This document shows positions 13,108 to 26,008 of a DNA stretch of 64,000 bases, piece after piece. This DNA comes from Jaltomata sinuosa (Eukaryota; Streptophyta; Magnoliopsida; Solanales; Solanaceae): contig QJPP01007229.1 of NCBI GenBank assembly GCA_003996215.1, forward strand, positions 1-64,000. The letters are read 5' to 3'. The position numbers and the translations under genes were made by a program. Below the pieces are notes generated by a model. It was not told the origin of the DNA. It did not search any database and saw only the letters and a list, made by a program, of their open reading frames with translations. The stretch's first letter is position 1. Each line of letters begins with the position of its first letter.

Positions 13108-13115
13108 TATAAATA
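13108..13115 (+). promoter_or_regulatory. TATA box of LTR 1
   Basis: CCCTATAAATAGAACC is a strong plant TATA context. It is conserved in LTR 3 (42529-42536) and mutated to TCTAAATA in LTR 2 (29610-29617). Confidence 0.6.
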
Positions 13116-14040
13116 GAACCTTGTGCATTGTTTGAAGGGTTCCATCATATTGTTGGAGAGCAGAAGGTAGAGAATAAATTTCACCATTAGGTTTCTTTTC
13201 TTCTTTCTTTTCTTAGTCATAACTTTGGATGAAAATATTATTATCTTTGTTTTTGAGTAGTATGAGTGGCTAAGAACCCTTGTTCTGGGGTTACAACTAC
13301 AAACGCATGAATATTTAGTATGAATTTGAATTGATTATTCATTTGCTATTATTAGTTGTTCTTATATTCCTGTGTTTAGTATTTTGATGCTTGGCCGCCA
13401 TTAAGATAAATATATAACCTTGTTGTGAACTCGGGAGAAGGATCATCAAGGTAGATCAAGGAATATAAGGAGCAAGACCTCTCTTTTGTAATGTAAAGGG
13501 TAGGTTAGCGACTAGGATAGGAATATACCTAGAACGCCTTGCTTGGTTCATACGGAAAGATATATAAATGCTTATAAAATAAGATGTCATATCACTGCTC
13601 AATGATGTAGTTGTGATGCTATTTTGAATAGGCAACTAGAGGCTCGGAAGACTATAGTTTTAACATCAACCCCGGAATCAACAACTAGGTGAACGAACAA
13701 GTCGATTCAAGTGACTACTACTTTGGATTACGTAATAAAGCTGTAACCCTGGAATTCTCTCTAAACTTACTACTGATAAAATCATTCTTCCCTAGATTCA
13801 TTCCTTCCTTAAGGGATTACTTACCTGCATTTCATTCTGTCAATTTTACTTTAATTATTCAATTACTACAAACTCATATTCTAGTTACTTTTATACTTGT
13901 TTATTTTAGCGGTATACGAGTAAAGTGGAACATTTGTTAAGTCATAAGTCCCTTGGGTACGATATTCGGAATAACCAGTATATATTACTTGGATGACCAC
14001 GTACACTTGCGTGTGAGTAGGAAGTCGCTTAACAAGTTTT

Positions 14041-14058
14041 TGGCGCCGTTGCCGGGGA
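14041..14058 (+). promoter_or_regulatory. Primer-binding site of B copy 1
   Basis: TGGCGCCGTTGCCGGGGA lies six bases after the LTR 1 end. This is the PBS sequence typical of Athila/Tat retroelements. Confidence 0.85.
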
Positions 14059-14329
14059 CTTAGAAATTAGCAAATTTCTAACTTTTCTTATATGGCTTCA
14101 TTATTCAAGTATTGATAACTTGATCTTAGCGTTTAGTAAAATCTGCAAGTACAAACATTGAATTGTCAACAAGCTGGAAAGGAAGAAAGACTTAGTAGAG
14201 CCACACACCGAACCCGAATGACTATTTCATCAATGGAGAAGGGTAGCAACACTTTATCCTATCAAATTTCAGGAGGTGGCTGAGGAGACAATCCAGTTAG
14301 TTGAACAACCAAAACTGGTTCTCGCAAAA
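14059..14329 (+). other. Leader of B copy 1 between PBS and gag
   Basis: Non-coding leader. It is collinear with 30528-30798 of copy 2, and no separate feature is visible. Confidence 0.5.
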
Positions 14330-17300
14330 ATGGCAGCACCAAGGCCAGTGCGTGATGTGGCAATCCCACTCGTGACTAATGTTACCAATAGCATTCAGAA
14401 ACCCACACCGGACAATCGTTTTGAGCTCAAATAGATTATGATGCAACTCTTGCACACCAATGGTCAGTTCACAAGCTTATCACACGAGGACCCGCAGCAG
14501 CATATCTAGAATTTTCTAGAAATCAGTGATACGTTCATACCAACTGGGGTCACAGAGGACTACGTGAGGCTGACATTGTTTCCATTCTCTCTACTTGGGG
14601 AAGTGAGAAGATGGTTGAAAATGGAACCACCGAACTCCATTACCTCATGGGATGATTTGACCCAGAAATTCTTAATGCGTTTCTTTCCATCACGGAAGAC
14701 AGCCAAGCTGAGGAGCGAGATTTTGAGTTTCAGGTATAAAGATGGTGAAAATCTCTACACGATTTGGGAGAGATTTAAGGCCCTCCTTATGTCATGCCCT
14801 CATCATCAATAGACCAATGAGGTATTGGTACACACCTTCATTGAAGGGCTTGAGCCTCATTCAAAAATTCTACTAGACTGTGCAGCAGACGGGCAAGCAC
14901 TAGAGAAGACATGATCAGTTGTATACTTTTTTCCAGAGGATGGAACAGAGTAATTCGGAATGGAACATTGATACTAGAAGAGTCGCGCCTAAGAAGGTAG
15001 CCAGATTGCTTGAGGTAAATTCGAACACGGCTTTATTTTTCAAGTTGGAGTCTATGGCTAATCAGATGAGCAACATAGCTACGGTTCTCAACAATTTTGC
15101 TCTTGGAAATAGTTAGGCATAGGTTAATGTAGTACAACCAACATTTCTTCAGTTATTTGATACTTGTGGAGGAGACAATCTATCAGAAGATTGTGCAGCC
15201 AATCCAGATTCGGTGAACTTTGTGAGTTATGCTCAGAGAGGAGGAAATCAGAATTATGGAAATGCATACAATGCAAACTTGCAGAGTAATTTGTCATATG
15301 GGAACAACCAAGGCCAGAATCAATTCAGGCCACAAGGGCAGAATCAACAGTTTGCTGGAAACAACAAGCTTGCGGCCGTGCCTAGCAACATAGAGGACAT
15401 GCTGAAGTTGATCATAGAGAGCCAAGCTAAGTATGAAGAAGATATGAAAGATCATAAAACCGCCATCCGGAATTTAGAAAAGCAAGTGAGACAGGTGGCT
15501 GGAGCACAGAATATGAGACCACAGGGTGGTCTTCCAGGTGATACTGACCCAAATCCAAAGCAGGTGAATGCAGTCACTACTAGAAGTGGATTAGAGCTGA
15601 AAGAGTTGGCACCGAAGCAAGCATATCCCAAGGTAGTTGAGGTTGCAATTGGAAAGGCTAAAGCTAGGGCAGAGACAGAGGCAAAAGAAGATGCAGTTAT
15701 TGTGAAGCCTCCTCCACCGTTCCCACAGAAGTTGATCAAACAGAGAGAGGAGGCTGGATTCAAGAAATTCCTTGACCTATTGAGGCAGGTACACCTTAAT
15801 CTCCCCCTCATAGATGTTCTTCAGGGAGTCCCGAAGTATGAGAAATATATCAAAGATATTGTGGCAAACAAGAATAGGCTAACTGAATATGCCACAGTCG
15901 CTCTCACTGAGGTATGCACGTCTCAGATTCAAAATAGATTGCCAACCAAATTGAAGGATCCAGGAAGTTTCACTATTGAGATCACCATTGGACAGGAAGT
16001 TATAGCTCGCGCACTATGCAATCTTAGGGTAAGTATCAACCTAATGCCATCTTCAGTCTTCAAAAAGATAGGTTTGGGTAGTACTCTCCCCACTACAATT
16101 GTTCTGCAATTGGCAGACTTATCGTTAGCTAGACCTGAGGGCATAATAGAGGATGTATTGGTGCAGATTGGTTTGTTGATCTTTTTGGTGGTTTTTGTGA
16201 TCTTCGATTTTGAATCAGACCCGAAAGTTCCATTTATTTTGGGACGTCCATTATTGGCTATAAGCAGAGCATTCATAGATGTGGTAGTAGTGCAACTCAC
16301 CATGAGAGCGCATGACAAGGTGAAAGTCTTTAATGTTTATACGGCAATAAATTTGCCTGTGTTATATTAGGACTTATCAGCTATTACTGTGGTGGACATA
16401 GAATAAAGGATACCCCTCATAACCTCCACATATACATTGGAGAGGGCCCTCACAGGGACAGATTTATATGGACATGGAGCAGCATATGAAATGATTCAAT
16501 GCTTGAAGGCAGCTTGTGCATTGTTTATCACTATTGAGTTCGAGCCTCTTAATAGACCATTGGGACCCCCTCTCAAGCCATCTATTGAAGAAGCCCAAAG
16601 TTAGAGATGAAACCACTTCCACCTTATCTGAAGTATGCATATTTGGGTGAAAATGATACACTTCCGGTAATCCTAGCAGCCAATTTGAATGAAGCACAGG
16701 TAAAAGAGGCCCTAGCAGTGTTGCGAAAGAGGAAGAGAGCAATTGGGTGGAAGATGTATGACATTCATGGGATCAATCCGTCATTCTGCATGCATAATAT
16801 ATACATAGAAGAGGGGTACAAGCCTATGGTACAACATCAGAGAAGACTGAACCCTCCTATGAAGGATGTAGTGAGAAAGAAGGTGATCAAGTGGCTAGAC
16901 GCAAGTATTGTTTTCCCCATCTCAGATAGCAAGTGGGTCAGCCCTGTGTAATATGTCCCCAAGAAAGGGGGGATTACTGTTATCACAAACGAGAAGAATG
17001 AGCTGATTTTGACACGTACAGTCACTGGGTGGAGGATTTGCATGGACTATTGGAAATTGAATGAAGCCACCCAGAAAGATCACTACCCCATCCCATTCAT
17101 TGACCAGATGTTGGACAGGTAAGCTGGATAGGAGTACTTTTTCTTTTAAGATGGATATTATGGATACAATAAAATATCCATAGCGCCAGAGGATCAAGAT
17201 AATATAATGTTTACTTGTCTTTATGGCACATATGCTTTCAAGCGTATGCCCTTTGGGCTCTGTTATGCACCGGCTACATTTCAGAGGTGTATGATGGCTA

Positions 17301-18861
17301 TTTTTTCTGATATGGTGGAAGAGATCATTGAATTCATGGATGACTTCTCAGTGTTTGGGAAGTCATTTGAAACTTGTTTTCAGAATCTGGATAGGGTATT
17401 GGCGAGGTGCGAAGAGATGAATCTGGTGCTTAACTGGGAGAAGTGTCACTTTTTTGTCACGGAAGGCATTGTCCTTGGCCATAAAGTGTCAAAGATAGGG
17501 CTTGAAGTGGATCGCGCGAAGATAGAAGTCATTGAGAAATTGCCACCTCCAGTCTCTGTAAGAGGTGTTCGTAGTTTTCTTGGACATGCAAGCTTCTACA
17601 GACGCTTCATTAAAGACTTCTCCAAGATATCCCGGCTAATGTACAAGCTGCTTTAGAATGAGGTGAAAAATGAATTCAGTGATGACTGTGTGAAGGCTTT
17701 TGAGAATCTGAAGAAGCGCTTGATTGAAGATCCTATATTGATTGCTCCAAATTGGGAGCTTCCCTTTGAGCTTATATGTGATGCGAGTGATGTTGCGGTT
17801 GGAGTTGTACTGGGCCAGAGAGTCGACGAGGTATTCCATTCTATAAACTATGTGAGTAAGATACTTGATTCAGCTCAGATGAACTACACAGTCACTGAGA
17901 AAGAAATGCTGGCACTAGTCTTTGCTTTTGACAAGTTTCGCTCCTATCTTGTGGGAACGAAAGTGATTGTGTATACGGATCATGCTGCTATCTGTTACTT
18001 TTTTAGCAAGAAGGATGCGAAGCCAAGACTTATTTGGTGGATTTTGCTGCTGCAAGAGTTTGATTTGGAGATAAGGGACCGAAAGGTCACAAAGAACCAA
18101 GTAGCTGATCATTTGTCTAGGCTTGAGGATTGGTCTCATGTGCCCAATTAAGGTCATATCAGGGAGGAGTTTTCTGGTGAACAACTCCTAGCTCTGAGTG
18201 TTACTGAGCTTCCATGGTATGCTGATCTTGTTAATCTTGTGGTGAGTGGGATGTACCCCCTTAAAGCCACTACACAACAGAAGAAGAAGCTATATCACAA
18301 CTCTCGATTCTATCTGTGGGATGAGCCTTATTTGTTCAAGCAAGGTTTGGATCAAATAATTAGAAGATGCATTCCGAAAAGTCATATGAGGGAGATCCTA
18401 GAGAGTTATCATTCTTCTCCTTATGAGGGACATCATTGAGGGGAGCGCACCACACATAAAGTGTTGTAGTTGGGCTTCTATTGGCCTATGATATTCAAGG
18501 ATATGGCAGCTTTCGTCAAGGGTTGCGATCAATGCAAAAGGACTGGAGCTATATCGAGAAGGCATAAGATGCCTTTGCAGAACATCCTTGAGGTGGAAAT
18601 CTTTGATGTATGGGGAATCGACTTTATGGGACCCTTCATACCCTCTTTTGGCAATAAGTATATACTTGTTGCGATGGATTATGTGTCTAAGTGGGTAGAA
18701 GCGGTGGCCCTTCCAACCAATGATGCAAAGGTTGTATTGAATTTTGTCAAGAAGAACATATTCACAAGATTCGGTACTCCACGAGCTATAATCAGCGATG
18801 GTGGGACATATTTCATCAATAACTGGTTCAACAAATTATTGGCTAAGTATGGGGTATGCCA
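14330..18861 (+). pseudogene. Athila-type gag-pol of B copy 1, broken and truncated by element D
   Basis: Starts at MAAPRPVRD (14330). The retrotransposon gag domain lies at ~14540-14812 (PFSLLGEVRRWL, ERFKALLMSCP). Then come a gag C-terminal region (14919-15210), aspartic protease (SINLMPSSVF at ~16033, FILGRPLLA near 16235), reverse transcriptase (FMDDFSVF near 17335), RNase H (17750-18140) and the integrase zinc finger and core (18370-18861, GIDFMGPF and IISDGG). Damage: TAG at 14432, 14507, 14810, 15114, 15120, 17129 and 18467; a 2-base loss near 14909; a stop at 16368; a 1-base loss near 16590; further stops near 16950, 17120 and 17653. Element D then cuts integrase off. The protease active-site Asp reads Asn, as in copy 2. 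Confidence 0.9.
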
Positions 18862-20882
18862 CAACTAACTCGAACATCTTAAAATAAAGAAGGAAACATA
18901 AACTGAAGGGGAGCCTAGCCCTCGGACCATGAGGACTCACCAAAAGCTAAAATAAGAGTGGCCGAATCTCTAGCCACAAGCCTGTGAAGGAACACCTGAG
19001 TCTGCATCATAAAGGGATGCAACACAATATGCGTTAGTACTATGGAATGTACTAAGTATGCGAGCAATGCATGAACATAGTGAAAATATGCTAAGTATGG
19101 TTGAATAACTGAAATCATGCTTTTAAAGGATAACTGAATGCAATGACTCTAAAAATATCATAAGCCGAAGTGTAAACATAAGTAATAAGTCTGAAATCTG
19201 ATTTAGAGTCAAATGCAACTTTAATCATAAACTGTTTCTGTGGGAGGTTCTCTACCCGACATAGACCATGTGATCTAAATGGAATTAGATGTATCCGCCG
19301 TATCGAAAGGACCCAATATACCTTGCCAGGATATAGAGGCATTACTTTGGCGTGATCACTAAAACTGATGCCTAACAGAGGGGACTTAAGACCTACGGGG
19401 GGACGTAGTTCTGCGACCTTTTTGGGTACTCTCACCCTGTCCAACTCGGTGCTAATACTACTCCCAAAACATATACATATAACTCATATAATACTTGGGC
19501 ATATCTGATGCTAAATCTATTTGAAAAGCATAAGAGTATATCTGATACCATGCAATTCACTTAGCTTAGGTGGACATATCTAGATGCCAAACCTTTCTTG
19601 AAACATAGGGACATATCTGATGTCCAAAACTGTTGGAAAAGCATAAGGACATATTTAATGTCATGCAATTCAAAAGTCATGAATCTTAAAACTTTGCAAG
19701 ACCATAATTCAAAATATACCTTTCTTCCTAAATTCATACTTAGAGAATTTTTCATACAATTTCATAAGTACATAAGGGCCATGATGTCTAATCATGCCAA
19801 CTTTCTCTTGGAAACATGTAAATTCATAGTTTCATGCTAGAAATCAACATTTATGCTTGGGCTTTTAAAACCAATGAGAGAATCATAATTAAATCATGAG
19901 TAATCAAGAGAAAACCATGAATTTAAACATAGAAACTGATTTCATAAACTCTCTCCAATTTTAGATCAAAACCCTAATTTCATAAGTTCATCAATTGGAA
20001 AAGGATTTGCCTTAAAATCATGAATAGGAAACCACTTATAAAAATCTATGAAAAACCATCCAATTTAGAGTTGGAATCCATAAAAGAATCACGAGGAAAC
20101 AATTTATAAAGAACCCATGAGAATTGGGTAAGAACCCTAATTTAGAAATTCATAATAATCAATTTAAAAGATGGGGTTTTGGGCACAAGGATGAAAGGAA
20201 CCCATGTTGAATACCCACATACCTTGGATGAAGATTACCCACTTCAATGGAAAAGAATTGGAGACTTGACTTGGAGCTTGGAGACTTGAGCTTGAAGAGG
20301 GATTTCCCTTTTTGGGAGGAGATTGAGGATCTTAGGATGAACTTAGGATAATATGGGTGAAAACCCTTCTAAAAGTAGTCAAAACGACTTCACTTAATAC
20401 ATAATAGGATGGGAAATGAACAAAATGACCCTGGATTTTAATTAAAAAGAAGCTAGAATTTGATCAACTTCAGTGTCCATGAGTGGAGTCTACGACTCGT
20501 AGATGTTTCCACGAGTCGTGGAATCCAGTCGTGGGACTCATACTAGGAAGTCAGTCTGCAGAAGACTTTCCATGAGTCAACAAGATGACTCGTGGAAGCT
20601 TCCACGAGCCATAGGGTCGAGTCGTGGAAGTCAGGAAAATGTTTGGTCTCTGATGGAGTTCCACGAGTCAACATCACAATTCGTAGAAAGTTCCAGGAGT
20701 CATGGAAGTGACTCGTGGAAGTCAGTACTGGAGCTGGTCTGCAGGGCTGGGATCATGAGTCCCTTCCATGACTCGTGGAATCTTCCGCGACTCATGGAAC
20801 CTTCTGAAACTCATGGTCCCTGAAACTTGGATTTTTCTGAAGTTTTTAACTTGGTTAGATGGATATGTGTACGGGTGTCACA
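18862..20882 (-). mobile_element. 3' LTR of element D, missing its U5 end
   Basis: Nearly identical to 23697-25696. On the minus strand it starts TGTGACACCC at 20882. The break at 18862 shares CAA with the host flank, suggesting a microhomology-mediated deletion. Confidence 0.88.
20478..20815 (-). repeat. CCACGAGTCGTGG word array, 3' LTR of D
   Basis: About 340 bp rich in the near-perfect palindrome CCACGA-G-TCGTGG and variants (TTCCACGAGTC, GACTCGTGGAA) alternating in orientation. On the minus strand it is followed after ~30 bp by TTTTTAATTAAAA (about 20438-20450), a weak TATA candidate. The 5' LTR copy (25315-25632) is shorter at its right end. Confidence 0.75.
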
Positions 20883-20900
20883 ATATCCCCCCTTGGGATC
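20883..20900 (-). promoter_or_regulatory. Polypurine tract of element D
   Basis: On the minus strand GATCCCAAGGGGGGATAT lies directly before the 3' LTR start TGTGACACC. This is the expected place for plus-strand priming. Confidence 0.75.
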
Positions 20901-22646
20901 ATTCATCCTTGAATGAAGACTAAGCATGGAAAACTAGAGAGATAACAGCCCAACCAAATACCAAAACAAGGAAACCAAGGAGTAAACATGGAAACTGAAC
21001 TTTTCAACTTGAAACATGATAAAACTAACTTCGGAAAACATGGATACATGCTAGGATCATGAGAGAAACTGGTGAAATAGAATCGGAGGGACATACTAAG
21101 GATGAAACTACTTCTTCAAGCTGAAACTATATTGAAAAGAAAAGGATGAGGTTACTTGGCCTTTATGGATGATTCTGTTTCCCAAGTAGTTCCCTCAACT
21201 GAGTTGTGAAAACTGAAGTACTATCGTGATAACCGACTTCTGATAAAAATTGAGTTGGATTCATAAGGCACGTATGCATGGTGAGAATGTAAAACAACTA
21301 ATAGGACAGGAACTGGATATCCAACGTGATAGCTGGTCTGGGATGAGAGTAGGAACTCAGCTAAAATTCATAAAGAACGAACATACTTTAGAAATCACAG
21401 TTAACCAAAAAGGGACACCAAACTGAGAGGAGTAGATATACGGGAAAACTATTCACTTCTAAATACCACCCCTACCATTTGCAACTAACAACCTCCACAT
21501 CGCACATAAAGGTACTTAGGTCTGAGTCTAACTACCCAATTCCCCATGTTAAAAACTATCTCGACTAGACCTCTTGAACCTAGAGTTATCTCCTAAGAAT
21601 AGTATTTCTTCTTATCACAACAACCAATCAACCTTGAGCTCCTAAGTAAAGGGTCACTAGTTGCACAAAATAAGGGTCTACATGTATTCCATCGCGATGT
21701 TCTAGATTTATCTATGGTCATCTAATGGGGTTATGGCTTACCCTATCCAAGGCTTTCCCTCCCTTCCCTAGCACCCATAACAACATAAGCCAGAATCATC
21801 GAAAGAAAAGAGCGAGGGCATGAGTGTCATGAATGAAAGATTACTGATTGATATTGACTTACACTTAGCGTAATCAAGCCACTCAAGGTGGGGCTTGGGG
21901 AATTGAGCGGAATAGGCATGAGTACTTTACATACTGGGCACGTAAGACATGAATTAGTGGGGATCACAATCCCTAATCATCAAAGGCAAAGGTCAAGGGC
22001 TTTAAAGTAAGGAAATCATAAGCGCGAATCATTTCAAGAATCGGATCCTGAGCATATACATGGTGTAACATGATTGGATTATCCATTGAGGTATTTCTGA
22101 AGATTGAATGTGTAAACATAATTGAGCATACTCCGATACATGAGTTCATATATGTAACAGACCTTGGGGCATATAGGTAGGACCAATAGACTCACAGAGT
22201 AAGAGTAGAATCATCGTCTGAACAATCACTTGTCATTCTAGAAGCTTAATATGAGCGTGAATCTTGATGGAGTGTATAAACTGAAATATGACTATGGCAC
22301 TGACACACAAGGCATGAAAAAATGGTATCATGATGATAAAAATGTACTAAGGACGCTAGGATGGGATTAAGCTTTTTCCTCCCCTTTCTAACATCGTTCT
22401 AACACTCACCAACATCACTACCTGAGCCTTCAAAACCTGACCAATTCTACATCCCGCCATCTTCTCCTTAGATTCATACTACCCTTCTAAGTCTATGGAC
22501 CTCTCACCCACCTTTTATAGGAACTATGATCATTTTACCCTAACAGAACATACTTTACTCCAGAATCTAGCACGAATACCCACTCCCTTCTATAGTCTAA
22601 GATTCTTCTTCGCCTAAAAGTCTAGGCCTCAACCCTTCTATCTCTA
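20901..22646 (-). other. Element D internal region lacking pol
   Basis: About 1.75 kb between gag and polypurine tract with no recognisable protease, reverse transcriptase or integrase motif in any frame. It is apparently replacement or degenerate sequence of a non-autonomous element. Confidence 0.5.
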
Positions 22647-23234
22647 CTATGATCTAGGTTCAGACAACTCACCATCAAACAAGAAAAGGGGTCTGGGGGC
22701 TGTGGATATATATAAAGGAAGAAAATCTAGTGACATACCTGATTCAAATTCTGGAGGAATACCCTGACCTAGTTGGCTAGGCAATGAAAGGGATTGGTTT
22801 TGGATCTGAACACCACAGTTGCTCCGCTTAGCTGAGGGGCAATCCTTGATCCTATGGCCTAACTGCCCACACCTAAAATAACCCTCTCTGCTAGCAAGGC
22901 ACTTACCTGGATGAAACTTACTACATCTACTACAATGAGGGTACCTCAAGGTCTTTGGAGCCTTATTGTGACAAGACTGAGAATCGAGGACAAGTGTGCT
23001 AACTGAAAATGGGGTTGGTCCGGATGACCTATGCTGCAAAGATGATTGGTTCCATGTTCCGGTCTTCTTGTTCTTCCTCTTCCTCTTCTTTAGTTTCTCC
23101 TTCTCATTCAACTGAGTTGCCATGGCTCGAGCCAATATACAAATGGCTTCATGAAATTCCACATTCGTAATCTCATGGTTAGGAATATGAGGGTTAGCAT
23201 CCCTCATCAGGTTTCTTCATGGAGACATTATATG
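22647..23234 (-). pseudogene. Gag remnant of element D with its capsid core deleted
   Basis: The ATG near 23234 is followed by a stop after two codons. Reading then resumes at 23207 with NPHIPNHEITNVEFHEAICI, the N-terminal region of Del/Tekay-type gag. A lysine-rich stretch (KEKLKKRKRKNKK) follows directly, then CSRCSKFHPGKCLA and the zinc knuckle YFRCGQLGHRIKDCP, whose first cysteine is Tyr. The capsid core normally between these parts is absent. The frame stays open for 186 codons. Gag-like assignment is good; function is unlikely. Confidence 0.7.
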
Positions 23235-23418
23235 AAATGCGTACGGAATGGATTAGAAGGGTAAGTAGAGTCAAACTCTATCGCACGATAGTGAATATGA
23301 AAGAAGTGAAGTTTTTCCTAAAACATCTCATAGCTTCTCTCTCATATGTGTGGCGTGCTTCACACACATGAAAGAGACTCTACTCGATGCGGCTTTCAGA
23401 CATCCTTGGACACTTGAA

Positions 23419-23436
23419 CCTGAGTCTCTGATACCA
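23419..23436 (-). promoter_or_regulatory. Primer-binding site of element D (tRNA-iMet type)
   Basis: On the minus strand TGGTATCAGAGACTCAGG follows the LTR end GCGTGACA by four bases. It matches the usual initiator-Met tRNA primer site. Confidence 0.8.
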
Positions 23437-23440
23437 AGTT

Positions 23441-25696
23441 TGTCACGCCCTGAGGTTACCCCCTAGACGTAACACGGGACTCGGGACCACGAGGATCCCA
23501 AGCTAACCCTTGGTCATAGCATTCTCAAGCATAACAAAGAAATAAGACATAGCGGAAACATCAACGTAAATCCAAATCTGGAAGACATATCATAAATATA
23601 GAGTCGAATAGGAAATACAACTCAGAAATTATCTCATAAAGTCTATGTCTGAAAAGACTCTAATACTATCATAGAGAGTTGTTGGGACAACACCCCCAAC
23701 TAACTCGAACATTTAAAAAATAAAGAAGGAAACATAAACTAAAGGGGACCCTAGCCCTCAAACCATGAGGACTCACCAAAAGCTAAAATAAGAGTGGCCG
23801 GATCTCTAGCCATGAGCCTGTGAAGGAACACCTGAGTCTGCATCATAAAAGGATATAGCGCAATATGCGTTAGTACTATGGAATGTACTAAGTATGTGAG
23901 CAATGCATGAACATAGTGAAAATATGCTAATTATGCTTGAATAAATGAAATTATGCTTTTAAAGGATAACTGAATGCAATGACTCTAAAAATATCATAAG
24001 CCGAAGCGTAAACATAAGTAATAAGTCTGAAATCTGATTTAGAGTCAAATGCAACTTTAATCATAAACTGTTTGTGTGGGAGGTTCTCTAACTGACATAG
24101 ACCATGTGAGCTACATGGAATCTGATGTATCCACACCATCGAAAGGACCCAATATACCTTGCCATGATATAGAGGCATTACTTTGGCGTGATCACTAAAA
24201 CTGATGCACAATAGAGGGGACTTAAGACCTACGGGGGCACGTAGTTTTAGGACCTTTTCAGGTACTCTCACCCTATCTAACTCAGTGCTAATACTACTCC
24301 CAATACATATACATATAACTTATATAATACTTGGGCATATCTGATGCCAAATCTGTTTGAAAAGCATAAGAGTATATCTGATACCATGCAATTCACTTAG
24401 CTTAGGTGGACATATCTAGATGCCAAACCTTTCTTGAAACATAGGGACATATCTGATGTCCAAAACTATTGGAAAAGCATAAGGACATATCTAATGTCAT
24501 GCAATTCAAAAGTCATGAATCTTAAAGCTTTGCAAGACCATAATTCAAAATATACTTTTCTTGCTAAATTCATACTTAGAGAATTTGTCATGCAATTTCA
24601 TAAGTATATAAAGGCCACGATGTCTAATCATTCCAACTTTCTCTTGGAAACATGTAAATTCATAGTTTCATGCTACAAAATCAACATTTATGCTTGGGCT
24701 TTTAAAACCAATGAGAGAATCATAATCAAATCATGAGTAATCAAGATAAAACCATGAATTTAAACATAGAAACTGATTTCATAAACTCTCCCTAATTTTA
24801 GATCAAAACCCTAATTTCATAAGTTCATCAATTGGACAAGGATTTGCCTTAAAATCATGAATAGGGAACCACTTATAAAAATCCATGCAAAACCATCCAA
24901 TTTAGAGTTGGAATCTATAAAAGAATCAGGAGGAAACAATTTATAAAGAACCCGTGAGAATTGGGTAAGAACCCTAATTTAGAAATTCATAATAATCAAT
25001 TTAGAAGATGGGGTTTTGGGCACAAGGGTGAAAGGAACCCATGTTGAATACCCACATACCTTGGATGAAGATTACCCACTTCAATGGAAAAGAATTGGAG
25101 ACTTGACTTAGAGCTTGGAGACTTGAGCTTGCAGAGAGATTTCCCTTTTTGGGAGGAGATTAAGGATCTTAGGATGAACTTAGGGTAATATGGGTGAAAA
25201 CCCTTCTAAAAGTAGTCAAAACAACTTCACTTAATACATAATAGGGTGGAAAATGACCAAAATGACCCTGAGTTTTAATTAAAAAGAAGTTGGAATTTTG
25301 GTCAACTTCAGTGTCCACGAGTGGAGTTTACGACTCGTAGACTTTTCCATGAGTCATGGAATCCAGTCGTGGGACTCAGACTAGGAAGTCAGTCTGCATA
25401 AGAATTTCCATGAGTTAACATGATGACTCATGGAAGCTTCCACGAGCCATAGGGTCAATTCATGAAAGTCAGGAAAATGTTTGGTCTCTGATGGAGTTCC
25501 ACGAGTCAACATCACGACTCATAGAAAGTTTCACGAGTCGTGGAAGTGACTCGTGGAAGTCAGTACTGGAGCTGGTCTGCAAGGCTGGGATCATGAGTCC
25601 CTTCCACGACTCGTGGACTTAACTCGTGGTCCCTGAAACTTGGATTTTTCTAAAGTTTTAAACTTGGTTAGATGGATACGTGTACGGGGTGTCACA
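23441..25696 (-). mobile_element. 5' LTR of element D
   Basis: 2256 bp, TGTGACACCCCGT... to ...GGGCGTGACA on the minus strand. The TGTGAC/GTGACA ends and the adjacent PBS fix both borders. Carries the palindromic array at 25315-25632. Confidence 0.9.
25315..25632 (-). repeat. CCACGAGTCGTGG word array, 5' LTR of D
   Basis: Same array as at 20478-20815. It lacks roughly 25-30 bp near the right end, where the 3' LTR has extra GACTCATGGAACC-like words. Confidence 0.75.
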
Positions 25697-26008
25697 ACAA
25701 GCATATGAGAATTCCAAGCTCTACAAGGAGAAGATAAAGAGGTGGCATGACAAGCACATCCTTCCGCGCTCGTTTGAACCTGGTCAAAGTGTCCTCCTAT
25801 TCAACTCAAGGCTGAAGCTTTTCCCCGGAAAGCTTAAGTCTAAGTGGTCTGGACTATTTGAGGTAGTGTTGATGACTTTACATGGCATAGTGGAACTACG
25901 GAGGGCCGACAAAATAGGTACATTCTTGGTAAATGGTCAACGGGTAAAGCATTATTGGTCTGAGCATGTGGACAGGGAGAAAACCTCAATCACCCTGTTG
26001 GATTAGTG
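25697..26008 (+). pseudogene. Integrase C-terminal part of B copy 1, right of element D
   Basis: Continues the integrase interrupted at 18861. Open frame containing RWHDKHILPRSFEPGQSVLL and KLKSKWSGLFEVV, the usual C-terminal beta-barrel region, ending at a TAG near 26006. Matches copy 2 35645-35958. The ~317 bp between the two halves were lost with the left end of element D. Confidence 0.85.

Larger units (their letters stand above)
12634..14034 (+). mobile_element. LTR 1 of complex B
   Basis: 1401 bp, starting TTATCTTGGGCATA (TG mutated to TT) and ending GCTTAACA. It matches LTRs 2 and 3 throughout and carries an extra ~33-bp segment near 13790-13822. TATA box TATAAATA at 13108-13115. Confidence 0.9.
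18862..25696 (-). mobile_element. Element D: Del/Tekay-like non-autonomous LTR retrotransposon
   Basis: Minus-strand element: 5' LTR 23441-25696, iMet-type PBS at 23419-23436, gag remnant, polypurine tract next to 20882, 3' LTR 18862-20882. It lies inside the integrase of B copy 1. The internal region is only ~2.56 kb and has no protease, reverse transcriptase or integrase. The two LTRs look very similar, so it is younger than A and B. The left end is damaged: 256 bp of the 3' LTR and ~317 bp of host integrase (35328-35644 in copy 2) are missing together, so no target duplication can be read. Confidence 0.88.

Noticed and set aside
15452..16318. Long minus-strand frames opposite gag and protease of B copy 1
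   Set aside because: Mirror the plus-strand coding bias; copy 2 shows the same shadows opposite its gag-pol.
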